From Xylocopa sonorina (Eukaryota > Arthropoda > Insecta > Hymenoptera > Apidae), in NCBI RefSeq assembly GCF_050948175.1, contig NC_135204.1, positions 6,873,473 to 6,937,472 on the forward strand: a stretch of 64,000 nucleotides of DNA, in the 5' to 3' direction. How positions within the stretch are numbered: the first letter of the stretch is position 1; the number at the start of each line of letters is the position of its first letter. A model generated the notes under the pieces. The model searched no databases. It was given only the letters and a program-made list of their open reading frames with translations, and was not told the DNA's origin. Positions 11,601-21,770 of the stretch are shown here, one piece after another. Made by a program: the position numbers and the translations under genes.

Positions 11601-12824
11601 GTTTTTAGGGTTGGGATTAACAGCAACAGTTATTCGCGCGGCTGAGCCGCAGCGTTTGTTGAACTGCAAAATTATCGCACACATATATCACGTTACCTCT
11701 GCTTTTCTCTTTCTTTTTTTTTTTTTTTACCAAAAAACGTAACTTCGTGTAACCATTAAAATAATGGTACCACAAATTATAGCTCGCGGTGCACGCTGTC
11801 GTTAATTTAACGAGAATCAAAAAATAATTTCCAGCCAGTTTCTCTGGGATCGGTTACGATATTTCCAGTCCTTTAAAGAGGATCGCTGCGTTCAACGATA
11901 AATCGTCGAGCCACGAAATTCAAAGTTTCGCGCGCAAAGAGCGCGCAGACGGCTCGACAAAGGGTGCAAATTATCCGTTTAATTCGAAGGCAATGGTTGT
12001 CTAATTAATAGGCACATCAAAGCGTACAGGATGAACCCAGCCGTGGGAACTCGCGACTGATTTATCCGGACGTGTTACACCTGGTGACAGATTTTTCGCG
12101 TGCCACGCCAGTTTCCATTCACTGTTTCGCGCGCGCTTCGAATATCTCTGCCTGAACTGTCGAGTCTCTGGCGATTAATCCTTCGAGCAGCCAACCAGTG
12201 ACATTCGCAAGTTGTAAAATGACTAACAGCAAGGTTTATTTGCCAAACGTAATGAAAATGGCGCGTTTAAATCATTCAAGCGCTGTGCGAAACGGAGAAG
12301 AAGAAGAGAAAGACAGAGGGACGAGATAGAAAAAGGTGGGGAATCGTAAATCGGGGGTGGAATAAAAATTTGGTTTCGTCGTTGGGCCATTTGCGCGAGC
12401 GGCGTTGGCTTTAATCGGATTTTCGTGCAGCGTCGAGAGAAAAAATCCGAGCGGAGGAGATCGAAAGGGATCAAGAAAGGGAGAAAGATTAGCGAGGGAC
12501 TAACAAGAGCCGCCGCGAAAATGGAGAAAGGCGAGGTAAGAGTGCTCGGTGAAAACAGAAAACGGGTACTCGAGGCTGATACAAGCGTCGGACGGTTCCT
12601 CTTTTTGTCCCGTTTCTAGTTCTCGAGCGTGAAAGCACTCTGAAGTGCGCCAGACGCGGTTCTTCGCCTTTATATCGCAGTCTCAAAGAAATTCTCTTAA
12701 ATTCTTTTAATTCCCTTTCGAGAAACAACCTCGCGACTCGAAGGAAAAACGTTTGCGTGCTGGGAAGAAAAACTGTAACCTCAAACCTCAAATCAGAAAC
12801 CATTTCTGTGTTCAAAGCTCGAAG
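8656..12824. other. Gene-free stretch with polypurine and poly-T tracts
   Basis: No gene is recognisable. A polypurine-rich tract (mostly A and G, few breaks) occupies about 10739-10834, and a run of 15 T lies at 11714-11728. A short AG run is at 10550-10570. The frames at 9244-9781 on the plus strand overlap each other in different phases and are compositionally biased; I do not call them genes. Confidence 0.55.
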
Positions 12825-13089
12825 AAATATCTCTGCCCTCTTAAAATCCAGGTCAAAAACATTCTACTCCCAAAAGACTCAAACTAGAAACCTTCTCACA
12901 CTCAAACCCAAATCATCAAAATTTCTCTCAAATCAGAACCATCTCTGACTCGCAGCAATAAAATATCTCTACCTTCTTAAAATCCAAGTCAAAAACATTC
13001 CACTCCCAAAAGACTCAAACTAGAAACCTTCTCACACTCAAACCCAAATCATCAAAATTTCTCTCAAATCAGAATCATCTCTAACTCAC
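12825..13089 (+). repeat. 136-bp tandem duplication
   Basis: Copy 1 at 12825-12960 and copy 2 at 12961-13089 are head to tail. Both start AAATATCTCT, run through CAAAAGACTCAAACTAGAAA and end with ATCAAAATTTCTCTCAAATC plus a short tail. They differ at only a few positions. The strand is C/A-rich and nearly free of G in both copies and in the flank, an unusual skew compared with neighbouring DNA. Confidence 0.93.
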
Positions 13090-16000
13090 AGCGACCACAC
13101 CAAAAATGCTCTCAATCTCGAAGCTCGAAATAAAAACACTTTAGCAGCAAATCGAACCAGAAATACCTCTCTCGTCGTTATTCCCAATTATCCCAAAGAC
13201 GACATCGAATCGCTCCACATTGCTCTGGAAATAATCGAGGTCGCGTAACGAGCGGCCAGTTTATTCGTCGTATTTACGATCGATTGTCTCCTGGCTCGAA
13301 TTATTACCGATGATCGATCTAATACGAGGCGCAAACCGTACCGGTTCGCTTCGAAACTCGCCTCGACTGCGAAACCTGGCCAGACCCGGACGCATTGCAC
13401 TTTTCTCGCGCTCGTCTAGTATGCTAATCACGGGTGTCGTATAGTATCGTTAATGCCCGCGCGGAACGGAAACGTTAACGGGGGTTCGTTCGATCGGGCC
13501 GCCATGAATCATAGCAGCCGCGGAAAAGATAAATAAAATCGTAGGTACAAAGCCAGCGTTCCGTGTAACTTCATTATGCGGGGACAAGCTTCTACGAGTC
13601 GGCTGTTCATATATCATTCCGATCGGACGATGCGCGCGCGGCTGAAAACCCGTGAGCTTTTTTAAGCGCCCCGTACCTGTCCGCCGTCCGGGAGTTATTT
13701 ATGAGCCAAAGCGGCTACCGAGATGAAAGCTCAGCTTTCTTTTCGGTCGCGCGCGCTACCAGGTACACGAACGGTTTTCATGTCCGCTGCTTGGTCGCGG
13801 GGAATTTGGACTCTCTTCTCGCGGATTACTGTTGCGATCTTGCGAGTTGGGATTGGTTTCAGCGATGTTCGTGGAATTTTGAAATTGAGGTTTCTGTAAT
13901 TGTGAGGTATAATTTGAGAATAATTTGAAGTGCGAGTTTTGGTTTGAAGAGTTTGACGTAAGCTTGCGAGTATTTAAATAAAATAGGAGTTGGTTTCATT
14001 TAGTTTTGAGTAGGTTAAACTTGAGATTTTTTTTTAATTTAATTCTTTGAGACGCTCAAGATGAAGCTTGATAAGCTGAAAGTAAAACGCATCTTCTCCT
14101 ACATTCTTCGTTGGGAATTTCGAAACTTCCGCGGGTGTTCTCCAGGTTACACGAAACAGAAACCAATCGGCCACCCGGAAAGAAGTGGTCTCGCTCGTAA
14201 ATTTACTTCTCACGTGGAACGTAACAATTTCTACGATAGCTGGAAAATTCGATTTACCTGAAACATCCAGCTTCCCGCGAAGCATAATTTTTACTCGCAA
14301 CACTGACTATCTGGCTTAATATACCTCCGCGAAGCTTCGAAGGGAAGTAAAACGACGGATCTAAAATCGATTGCAACGTAACCTTCGAGGGAAGAGAGAC
14401 GATATCCCAGGAAGAAATGAAATTAAGTCATGGTGAACCAATTTGGCTGTAGAAAATTCCAAAAAACGAGACGTCTGGCTTCTTGAACGACAATTTTCGT
14501 ATCGAGCGGTGTTCCTGGTAGCAGAGAAATCGTTTGCACGTGGCGCGGCCGTCGAATCGACTAGTCGACCCTGATTAATTACAAACGTCGAACGATTTAC
14601 AGTTCCATTATCGCGCTAACCAAACACTAAATGGAAACAGCGGCGCGTTGACCAACAATTGTTCTACTATTAATCGACGGCCACATTGGCGTCTATAGTC
14701 GTCCGTAAAATCGATACACGAAGAGGGACGTGGTCGAACGTTGTGCAACGCTGATGACCAAAAGCTTCGAACGATCACAGATCCCAAGAAAACATCGCAA
14801 TAATAAAAAAAGAAAGAATTCTAATTAATAAACAGAATCATTCACTTATATAGAAAATTAACAGCTGAAAAATGTAGAGCAAGAGTGTACATGGTTCTAC
14901 AATAAAAATTTCATACTTGCAGCTACTTATTTAATATTTAAGGCTCGAAACGTTCGCGTGAAACTGATGCAAAGTTTGGCGCGGAATTCGAAATGATCAG
15001 AAGCTGCGAACCGATACGAAACGTTTAGGTTAGCGCTGTGTAGCGTCGCATCGTCCATTGTGCGCGTCTCGCGCTAAATTCCGATGCGTCACCCTCTATC
15101 GATTCGTTTTCTCCAGCGAATTAAGCCGATTGATTGACGGCTATATATTCGGTAAATAAAACATTCCGGCGTTCCTGATGCTGGGCGCTATCGAGATAAC
15201 GATTGAAACGGACGTGCTCTGCGAAACGCGTGGAGGAGGACGCGTCGAAAGTTTCGCGACTGGGGTGGCCAGCAATTTTTTGTTTAAACAGTATTTTTTA
15301 GCGACGCTGCGAACGGGATTAGCGTTTTTTTCTTTTTATTTTTCCACTCTCACCCCTTTGCAAGTCGCTTTGATCGCGATCGCGACGTCAGGCCGTGACC
15401 TGTTTGCTCGCGCGATTTTTTGGTGAAAAATGGGGAAGACGCGATCTCGATGGGAGGCTGATTGATTCGATCGAAGATCCCTGTGAGCTGAAAAATGGGG
15501 AACGGACGACGCTCGACGTCGCGGCGGCTCGTTCGTTCGTGGATTACAGAACGTTACGAACAGTTGGAGGAGAGTAGGCGATTTTTATAGCGAACTGATT
15601 CGCTCGAGAGATTTTCAGAGCTCACCAACGGAAGATGAACGCTTTTCGAATTTATTTATCCGAGAATTATAAATGAAACACGGAGAGGAAATTATTTCGG
15701 CTACAGTGTGATCGATTTGTACGAGAATTATTTATGAGAGAGATCTCGATGGTAGATTCACCGATTTAACCGAAACTTCACTGAGAAGCGAGGAAAGTAC
15801 GATTTCTGTCGAGAGACTAAGCAATTTATCGAAAGAATAATCATCAGAGACGAGGAAGAGGATGATCCAACGACAGACCTGTTGATTTATTCAAGATTTT
15901 CACTATCAAATATGCAATAGACAACTTTCATCAGCGAACTAATTAATTTGCTCCAAAATCAACGAATGACTAAGAAAGAAGGAAGAAATAGAAGAAAACT

Positions 16001-16672
16001 CGACAGTTGAAGCGAAGAAATTCACAAACAAAATTATTTTGAAGAACAAGCTTTCACCATCGAACGTCCGCGAGCGTAAATCGCTTCTGCAGGCTTCCGT
16101 TTCGCGTTCGAAATGAAGTTCCGATCGCGATCGTTCTATTGGTCGCGACGATGGTCGTTATCCGCTGACTATAACCAGCTAAATTGCCGTCGCGTTTAGA
16201 ACTGGCTACCGATCGAAGTTGCGTCGAGATCGCAGCCAGGCCCCGTCGCAGATTAGCTCTCGATTATGCTTCTATCGTAATTAGACCAGATTTGAATGAA
16301 ACTGGTATAAATTGTAGATCTGGTTATCTTTATTAGGCCCCGCGTCCGCCTTTAAATTGTGTTCCGATTAGACGCGGCGCCGGTTAACCAGGCCCCCAGA
16401 GAGAGCCCCACAGCCCAGTTCGATCTTAACTAAGTTCAATTCCGAGTGTTCCCGTAATTAATGGCCGGATCGTATATCGAGCGACTTTTATTCAATTTTA
16501 TCGCGGGCTCGGCTGGTTCTTAATTAGATTTTAGAGCCAGATCTAAATCCAGGTGGAGCGTGGCGCCCCGGTTGAAAGGTATGATTAATAGGTAAATCGG
16601 CCGCGATATTAACGCATGAATTGAATTTTAATTAAAATCCACGCGTTGCGAAATTATGCACGCGTGTGTACG
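13090..16672. other. Gene-free stretch
   Basis: No gene is recognisable. The phrase GAAAAATGGGGAA occurs twice at about 15425 and 15491. The segment 16230-16660 has several TAATTA cores and repeated CCAGAT/ATCTGG motifs, including a short hairpin described separately, and may be regulatory. Otherwise it appears single-copy. Confidence 0.5.
16283..16326 (+). other. Short imperfect hairpin
   Basis: ACCAGAT (16285-16291) pairs with ATCTGGT (16318-16324). Pairing can extend about three further positions through wobble pairs, leaving a loop of roughly 20 bases. It is too short for a typical microRNA precursor and no known microRNA seed was recognised. It may simply reflect the repeated CCAGAT motif here. 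Confidence 0.2.
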
Positions 16673-17129
16673 CTATAAACTCTGTATCTTTGATAGAGTT
16701 TACTGCGGCTAGTAGAGTCGAATTTTCCAAGGGAATCCAAATAAATTAATTAAGTGTCAATACGTGTTTTTATGAGAGAAACTGGAACAGATGCAAATGC
16801 AGAACGTAGTGATAATTTCGTAGTGAACGAAATTCGAAGAGAACGGGGAAGAAAAATGTGGTTGGCTCCTGCGAGGGTGTATTTTCTTCGTAATAATGGC
16901 ACTATAAACTCTGTATCTTTGATAGAGTTTACTGCGGCTAGTAGAATCGAATTTCCCAAGGGAATCCAAATAAATTAATTAAGTGTCAATACGTGTTTTT
17001 ATGGGAGAAACTGGAACAGATGCAAATGCAGAACGTAGTGATAATTTCGTAGTGAACGAAATTCGAAGAGAACGTGGAAGAAAAATGTGGTTGGCTCCTG
17101 CGAGGGTGTATTTTCTTCGTAATAATGGC
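16673..17129 (+). repeat. 229-bp tandem duplication, very recent
   Basis: Copy 1 (16673-16901) and copy 2 (16902-17129) both begin CTATAAACTCTG and end AATAATGG. By eye only about four substitutions separate them, so this is the youngest duplication in the window. The short CTATA shared at the breakpoints may be microhomology. Because 229 is not a multiple of three, the two similar frames (16754-16978 and 16983-17243) are separate and diverge at their ends; they are not evidence of a gene. Confidence 0.95.
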
Positions 17130-18054
17130 TTGGCTGGCGAGAGTCGACTGAGGGTTTCGCCAACTGTCCTCCATTGGCAACACTCGGAATTCACGTTGCG
17201 AACTTTACACAATTTTTCGGGTTACCACCGTTTCCTGGGTTAACGGACCGCGTTTCGTCGATTTTCTCATCCAACTGGGTCATTGTCACACGCCACGCGA
17301 CTTTCTAAACTAGAATACACCCTCGATCGAACGACGCGCTTTGTTTTTCTCTCAGTACCGCACGTGGTGCGCGAAAAAAGATTTTTTTAAATTTTCAAAC
17401 ACTCATTTCGTGGAAAATTGTTTGCTTCTTTAAGAAAGATGATTTATCTGATATTCTAGACTGAAATAATATCGTAAAAGTGAGGTAGCTTTTGAACTAT
17501 TTTACTTGAGAAATTTATTCCTGATTGTTTAACGAGGAACGAGCGTTGATTTCGCTCGTCGACTTCTAAAAGTTGCGCATAGTTGCCCCAAGTTCTCATT
17601 ATCGTCCCGTAATAATTAATTTTTAGCCAGGCTCGCGTCCATTTTTTCCGCGGGATCGTAGCTCTCGTTAACTTCCTGGTTACTTGAAACGGACACCTTT
17701 CAAACAACGTTTCGACTTTTCGAGCAAGTTTTTAATTAAAAACACCGGCAAACAAGCTTTAATTAGCAACTATATTTTTAATTAAACTTCACCGCAAGTA
17801 GATCGCTCGACTAAGCGTGTAGTGGCGAGGTCCTTTCCAGGGAAGCCGAGTCGACTGAAACTTATGTCGAAACTGTGTACCGCTAATTATGCAACAGCAT
17901 TGTTAACATATCAATAGAGAGATCACCGCTAATTAAAAGCTCTACACTCGTGCAATCTAAAGGAGACTGAAAATCACAGAAATAAACCTGGCTAAAATAT
18001 TCACAAAACTTTTCGATATTCAAATTAGACAAATTCTCATTGACAAATGAAACG
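17130..18054. other. Gene-free stretch
   Basis: AT-rich, with stops in all frames over most of its length. No repeat or gene was recognised. Confidence 0.5.
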
Positions 18055-18262
18055 AATCATCTCGAATTGAACTCCCCTGCGACACTAAATTTCGCATCCT
18101 CTCGAAAAAAATGAATGCAACGCGACGACCTCCTCGAGTTACATTTCCAAAACTCATGAATCACCTCGAACGTTACTCCTCTTCGACACTAAATTTCGCA
18201 ACGCCTCGAAAAAATAGAATGCAACGCGACGACCCCCTCGAATAACGTTTCCAAAACTCACG
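18055..18262 (+). repeat. 104-bp tandem duplication
   Basis: Copy 1 (18055-18158) and copy 2 (18159-18262) share AATCAYCTCGAA, GACACTAAATTTCGCA, GAATGCAACGCGACGACC and TTTCCAAAACTCA. They are moderately diverged with no indel of note. No open frame spans both. Confidence 0.9.
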
Positions 18263-18784
18263 ACTGAACTTCCTGACGACTCAATCGAGAGACCATCGTC
18301 CTCGAACGATTCGAATCCCGAGCGATCTTACGACGGGATTCAAGTAGCACTCGAGACGTTCTCCAGGCGTGACTGGCCGGTCTCGAGACGGGGCGTGCAA
18401 CAGGAGCGGAGAGCCACACGGTGGAACGATCGCCCGCGGGGACGTACGCGACGTGTACCACTCGTCTGTACAGAAGCCGATCGGCCTGTTATTACGCCAT
18501 CGCGTACCTTATTTAAAATCGCAACGCCCTAGGCGATCGGCCTTAATTCATCCAGCCGCGATAAGCGAGCCCTCGCAGCCGGATCGACGATCGCTCTTGG
18601 GGATGGACGAGAGAGTTCTCTATCTTCAGGAGATACCAAGTGTTTTGTGCAAATTCATGGCGTTTTCTATTCTAATTTGGTAATTTGAGGCTCGATGAGA
18701 GTTGCTGGCGATGAGTTTCGATCGAAATCTTGAGTTTTCTTCAATATTGACAAGCTTAGATACTCTATAGGTTATGTATATTAA
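18263..18784. other. Gene-free stretch before MITE copy 2
   Basis: CpG-rich at 18360-18600, then AT-rich. Overlapping frames on opposite strands (18258-18461 minus, 18369-18683 plus) show no recognisable protein. TTAA at 18781-18784 marks the left target site of the following element. Confidence 0.5.
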
Positions 18785-19339
18785 GTTTTGATGACGATTT
18801 CGCGCGTAAATGAATTTACAGAAGAATTAACATACGAAAGTGTTATATATTGATATATTATCTGTGTTTACATTTTACAAAAGTAATTATCGGAGTTCAA
18901 GTTCTGTATGATTGTAATATTTTGCAAAACACTTACCAAGGCATTCTGAAGTGCCAGGATCTTGTGTATCATCGCTGCTACTTCCGGATTCACTGTCTGT
19001 TACACTAATTTTTCTATTTCTCATATCCGATACGTCATTACTGTTTAGACTTGCTCGAAATTAAAAACGAGTGGTGGAAAATTTCGCGATGCGTGTGCTC
19101 GCTACGACCGTCGAAACTGTACTAACGCTAGACACATCGTATTCAGGACTACAGTCGTAGAATTTTACGTCACAATGTCACTTTCCAACCGAAGATATAA
19201 ACAGTCTAAGGGACCACATTCTCGAGCCAATACTTCGCATCTATCAATTCGAGATAACGAAATTCAACGTAAATACAGCCGCTCGAGTTGCCACGCGAAA
19301 CATCGTGGCGAGTGAGAGTCGTCATTCGAGCGCAAAGGG
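18785..19339 (+). mobile_element. piggyBac-type MITE, copy 2 (555 bp, damaged left end)
   Basis: This copy is highly similar to 6941-7507 from GCGTAAATGAATTTACAG onward. The right end is intact and canonical: on the opposite strand it reads CCCTTTGCGCTCGA directly next to TTAA (19340-19343). The left end has lost its CCCTTTGCGCTCGA and reads GTTTTGATGACG after TTAA at 18781-18784, so the left inverted repeat is eroded or partly deleted. The 117-codon frame of copy 1 is not present here, confirming that it is not a conserved gene. Confidence 0.85.
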
Positions 19340-19343
19340 TTAA

Positions 19344-20140
19344 AGTGTCGAAATTGAAAGTTCTGAAACGATTTCGATAAGTTTCGATGTGGTATAGTAG
19401 TGTCAGAAACCTCGAAGCCTTTAAACGCAGCGATTTGGCAAATCTTTACCCGCGTTCCACCTTGTTCGATCCCTCAGAGGCTGCGTACCCGTCTAATAAC
19501 CGCGTGTCACGATCGATGCCGGTTCTCGCGCGTCGCAGGCAACCCCGTCCGCACCGTACGCGATCCACCGCTCGAGACATTTGCATAATCCGTCGATTTT
19601 TGCCGTTTCCGCGGGAACAGGCGACGACGCGAGCGCGTCAGTCGATTCCTACCGTTGGACTGGCTAATTTGCATAAGGTTATCCCGGCGTCTTTCAACGA
19701 AGAAAGCCTCGAGGAGATTGGATCATCCCTGGCCGAGTGTTCGTCCCGGCTGCGCGAGAGTTACACGCGTCTCTGGCCAATATGCGACGGCATTCGGACG
19801 GGCGGAGAGGGATGAGAGCGGAGAACGAGGCGGATGAGGTCAGCGGTCGGTGATTCAGGGGGACTGAATATTTTTCGTGCCTGCAGTTTTCGCGCGTTCC
19901 CTTAAGGGGGTGACGGTGGTATTAGCGAGCGAAATGAGAAACCGGGCCCCCTTCAGAATTGGCGGGCGAAGGGTAATGAAAGTTTGACGGAGGGGGTTGA
20001 AAGTTAATTAGGCGGCGCAGTGGTATTCCTTTTCATTTCGCTTCGTTGGTGACAGAGAACGTTGTACAGACTGGGTTCCAACGTGCAGTTGAATATCCGC
20101 TTCTCGGGTTAGATTAGAACCAAAGCCTTCAGTTCTAATC
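19344..20140. other. Gene-free stretch
   Basis: Overlapping frames at 19387-19837 on the plus strand are arginine- and serine-rich and match no family I know. The remainder has stops in all frames. Confidence 0.5.
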
Positions 20141-20626
20141 GAAATCCACCCCTTAAGCGCTCGAATAAATTCTGAAATAAGAGTCTTTTTAAAGAAGCAA
20201 TATTTCTAGACTGTTTAGAAGTCCATACTGTGTAAATCTTTATCGAGCAAGGATATTAGGCAACGATTTGGATTCTTCTGGAGTCGAAACAAACTTTCAC
20301 TTTGAAACGAAATCCACCCCTTAAGCGCTCGAATCAATTCTGAGATAAAAGTCTCTTTAAAGAAGCAATATTTCCAGACCGTTTAGAAGTCCATATTGTG
20401 TGACTCGTTGTCGAGCAAGGGTATTAGAGAGCGATTTGAATTCTTCTGGAGTCGAAACAAACTTTCACTTTAAATCGAAACCCACCCTCCAAGTACTCGA
20501 ATTAATTCTGTAATAAAAGTATCTTAGAAAAGCAATATTTCTAGACTGTTTAGAAGTGCATATTGTGTGACTCGTCGTCGAGCAAGGATATTAGACAGCG
20601 ATCTGGGCTGTTGCAGAGTCGAAACG
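20141..20626 (+). repeat. 168-bp tandem array, three units
   Basis: Units start at 20141, 20309 and 20477, exactly 168 bp apart both times. Each begins GAAAYCCACCC and contains AAGCAATATTTC, GTTTAGAAGT and a closing GAGTCGAAAC. Unit 3 is the most diverged and loses similarity after 20626. Although 168 is divisible by three, stops occur in every frame, so it is not a coding repeat. Confidence 0.95.
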
Positions 20627-21240
20627 GAGAAACCCATTGATCTTCGAACCGACGGAAGGAACCCGCAGGAGGTAACCGCGTGGAATTTACGCGCGCTTAT
20701 TACAGGGCACCCGCCCCGTGGCCAGCCACCTCTCGATAAGTACGCGGGGAATTATGCGAATTACCAGTGAAAAACGAGCGACGCTACCCTGGACGTCTCC
20801 TGGCGCGGTGGCCAAGTGCGCGTAATAATGTTACGCGGTAATTGCTGGCCGGGGCCGGTGATCCCCCTTTGATCGGCGGCCACAGAATTATTGTAATTAT
20901 GTTTACCTGGGATTTCGCATGAATCTATTACAGAGCACTGTTCTGTTACGCGGCCGTCAAAGGCATTCCGTCGATCGAGGCCCCCGCGTGCCGCTGGAAT
21001 CCCCCGCGAGCCGAGGGAACGCTCTGCCTTGCGGTGCGCGCCGGTATTGCATCTTACGATGCGTTATTGTTTGCCCGTCGGATTCCTGGCTTCGATCCAG
21101 ACGCGTACAATCATTCACGAGTACGTTCGCGCTGCCGATTGTTCGCTGGTTGTTACGTCCGAGGCATCGAGGGGTTGAATTATGGCGGACGTATCAGCGG
21201 AGGACGCTGAGGTTTCGAGTATCGACGGGCACCGTCGTGG
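20627..21240. other. Gene-free stretch
   Basis: CpG-rich. A 132-codon plus frame (20919-21317) runs into the following repeat and has no recognisable domain. No other feature was seen. Confidence 0.5.
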
Positions 21241-21770
21241 TCGTCTCGTTTAAATACGTAATACTCGCTATGATATTAAGCTGGCAAGCTTTATTGTTTG
21301 TGTATATTAATTGTTAAGTTTGCGTGCAAAATTGAATGTGCATTGATGGATTCTTGGATGAGGATCGATGATGAACGTTTGATAAAGAGTGGTCGTCTCG
21401 TTTAAATACGTAATACTCGCTGTGATATTAAGCTGGCAAGCTTTATTATTTGTGTATATCAATTGTTAAGTTCGCGTGCAAAATTGAATTGTGCACTGAT
21501 GAGTTCATGAATGAGAATCGATGATGAACGTTTGATAAAGGCTGATAAAGGTGGATGGAAGATTGGTATGGGCACCGTCGCGATCGTCTCGTTTAAATAC
21601 GTAATACTCACTTTGTTATTAAGCTGGCGAGGTTTGCTGTTTGGGAATATTAATTGTTAAGTTTGCGTGCAAAATTGAATTGTGCACTGATGAGTTCATG
21701 GCTGAGGATCGATGATGAACGTTTGATACGAGGTGATAAAGATGGATGGAAGATTGGTTCGAGGGTGCAA
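21241..21770 (+). repeat. Three-unit tandem array, 152 and 191 bp
   Basis: Units start at 21241, 21393 and 21584 with TCGTCTCGTTTAAATACG. Each contains TAATACTC, TTAAGCTGGC, AATTGTTAAGTT, GTGCAAAATTGAAT and GATGATGAACGTTTGATA. Unit 1 lacks about 39 bp present at the end of units 2 and 3 (GCTGATAAAGGTGGATGG and neighbours). GGCACCGTCG precedes units 1 and 3, so the unit boundary probably lies slightly upstream. Confidence 0.93.

Noticed and set aside
16754..17243. Two nearly identical small proteins (74 and 86 codons)
   Set aside because: They arise from a recent 229-bp tandem duplication, diverge where the copies end, and have no independent evidence of coding.
20141..21770. Regular repeats as a CRISPR-like array
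   Set aside because: Entire 150-190 bp units are repeated without unique spacers, and the DNA is eukaryotic in character.
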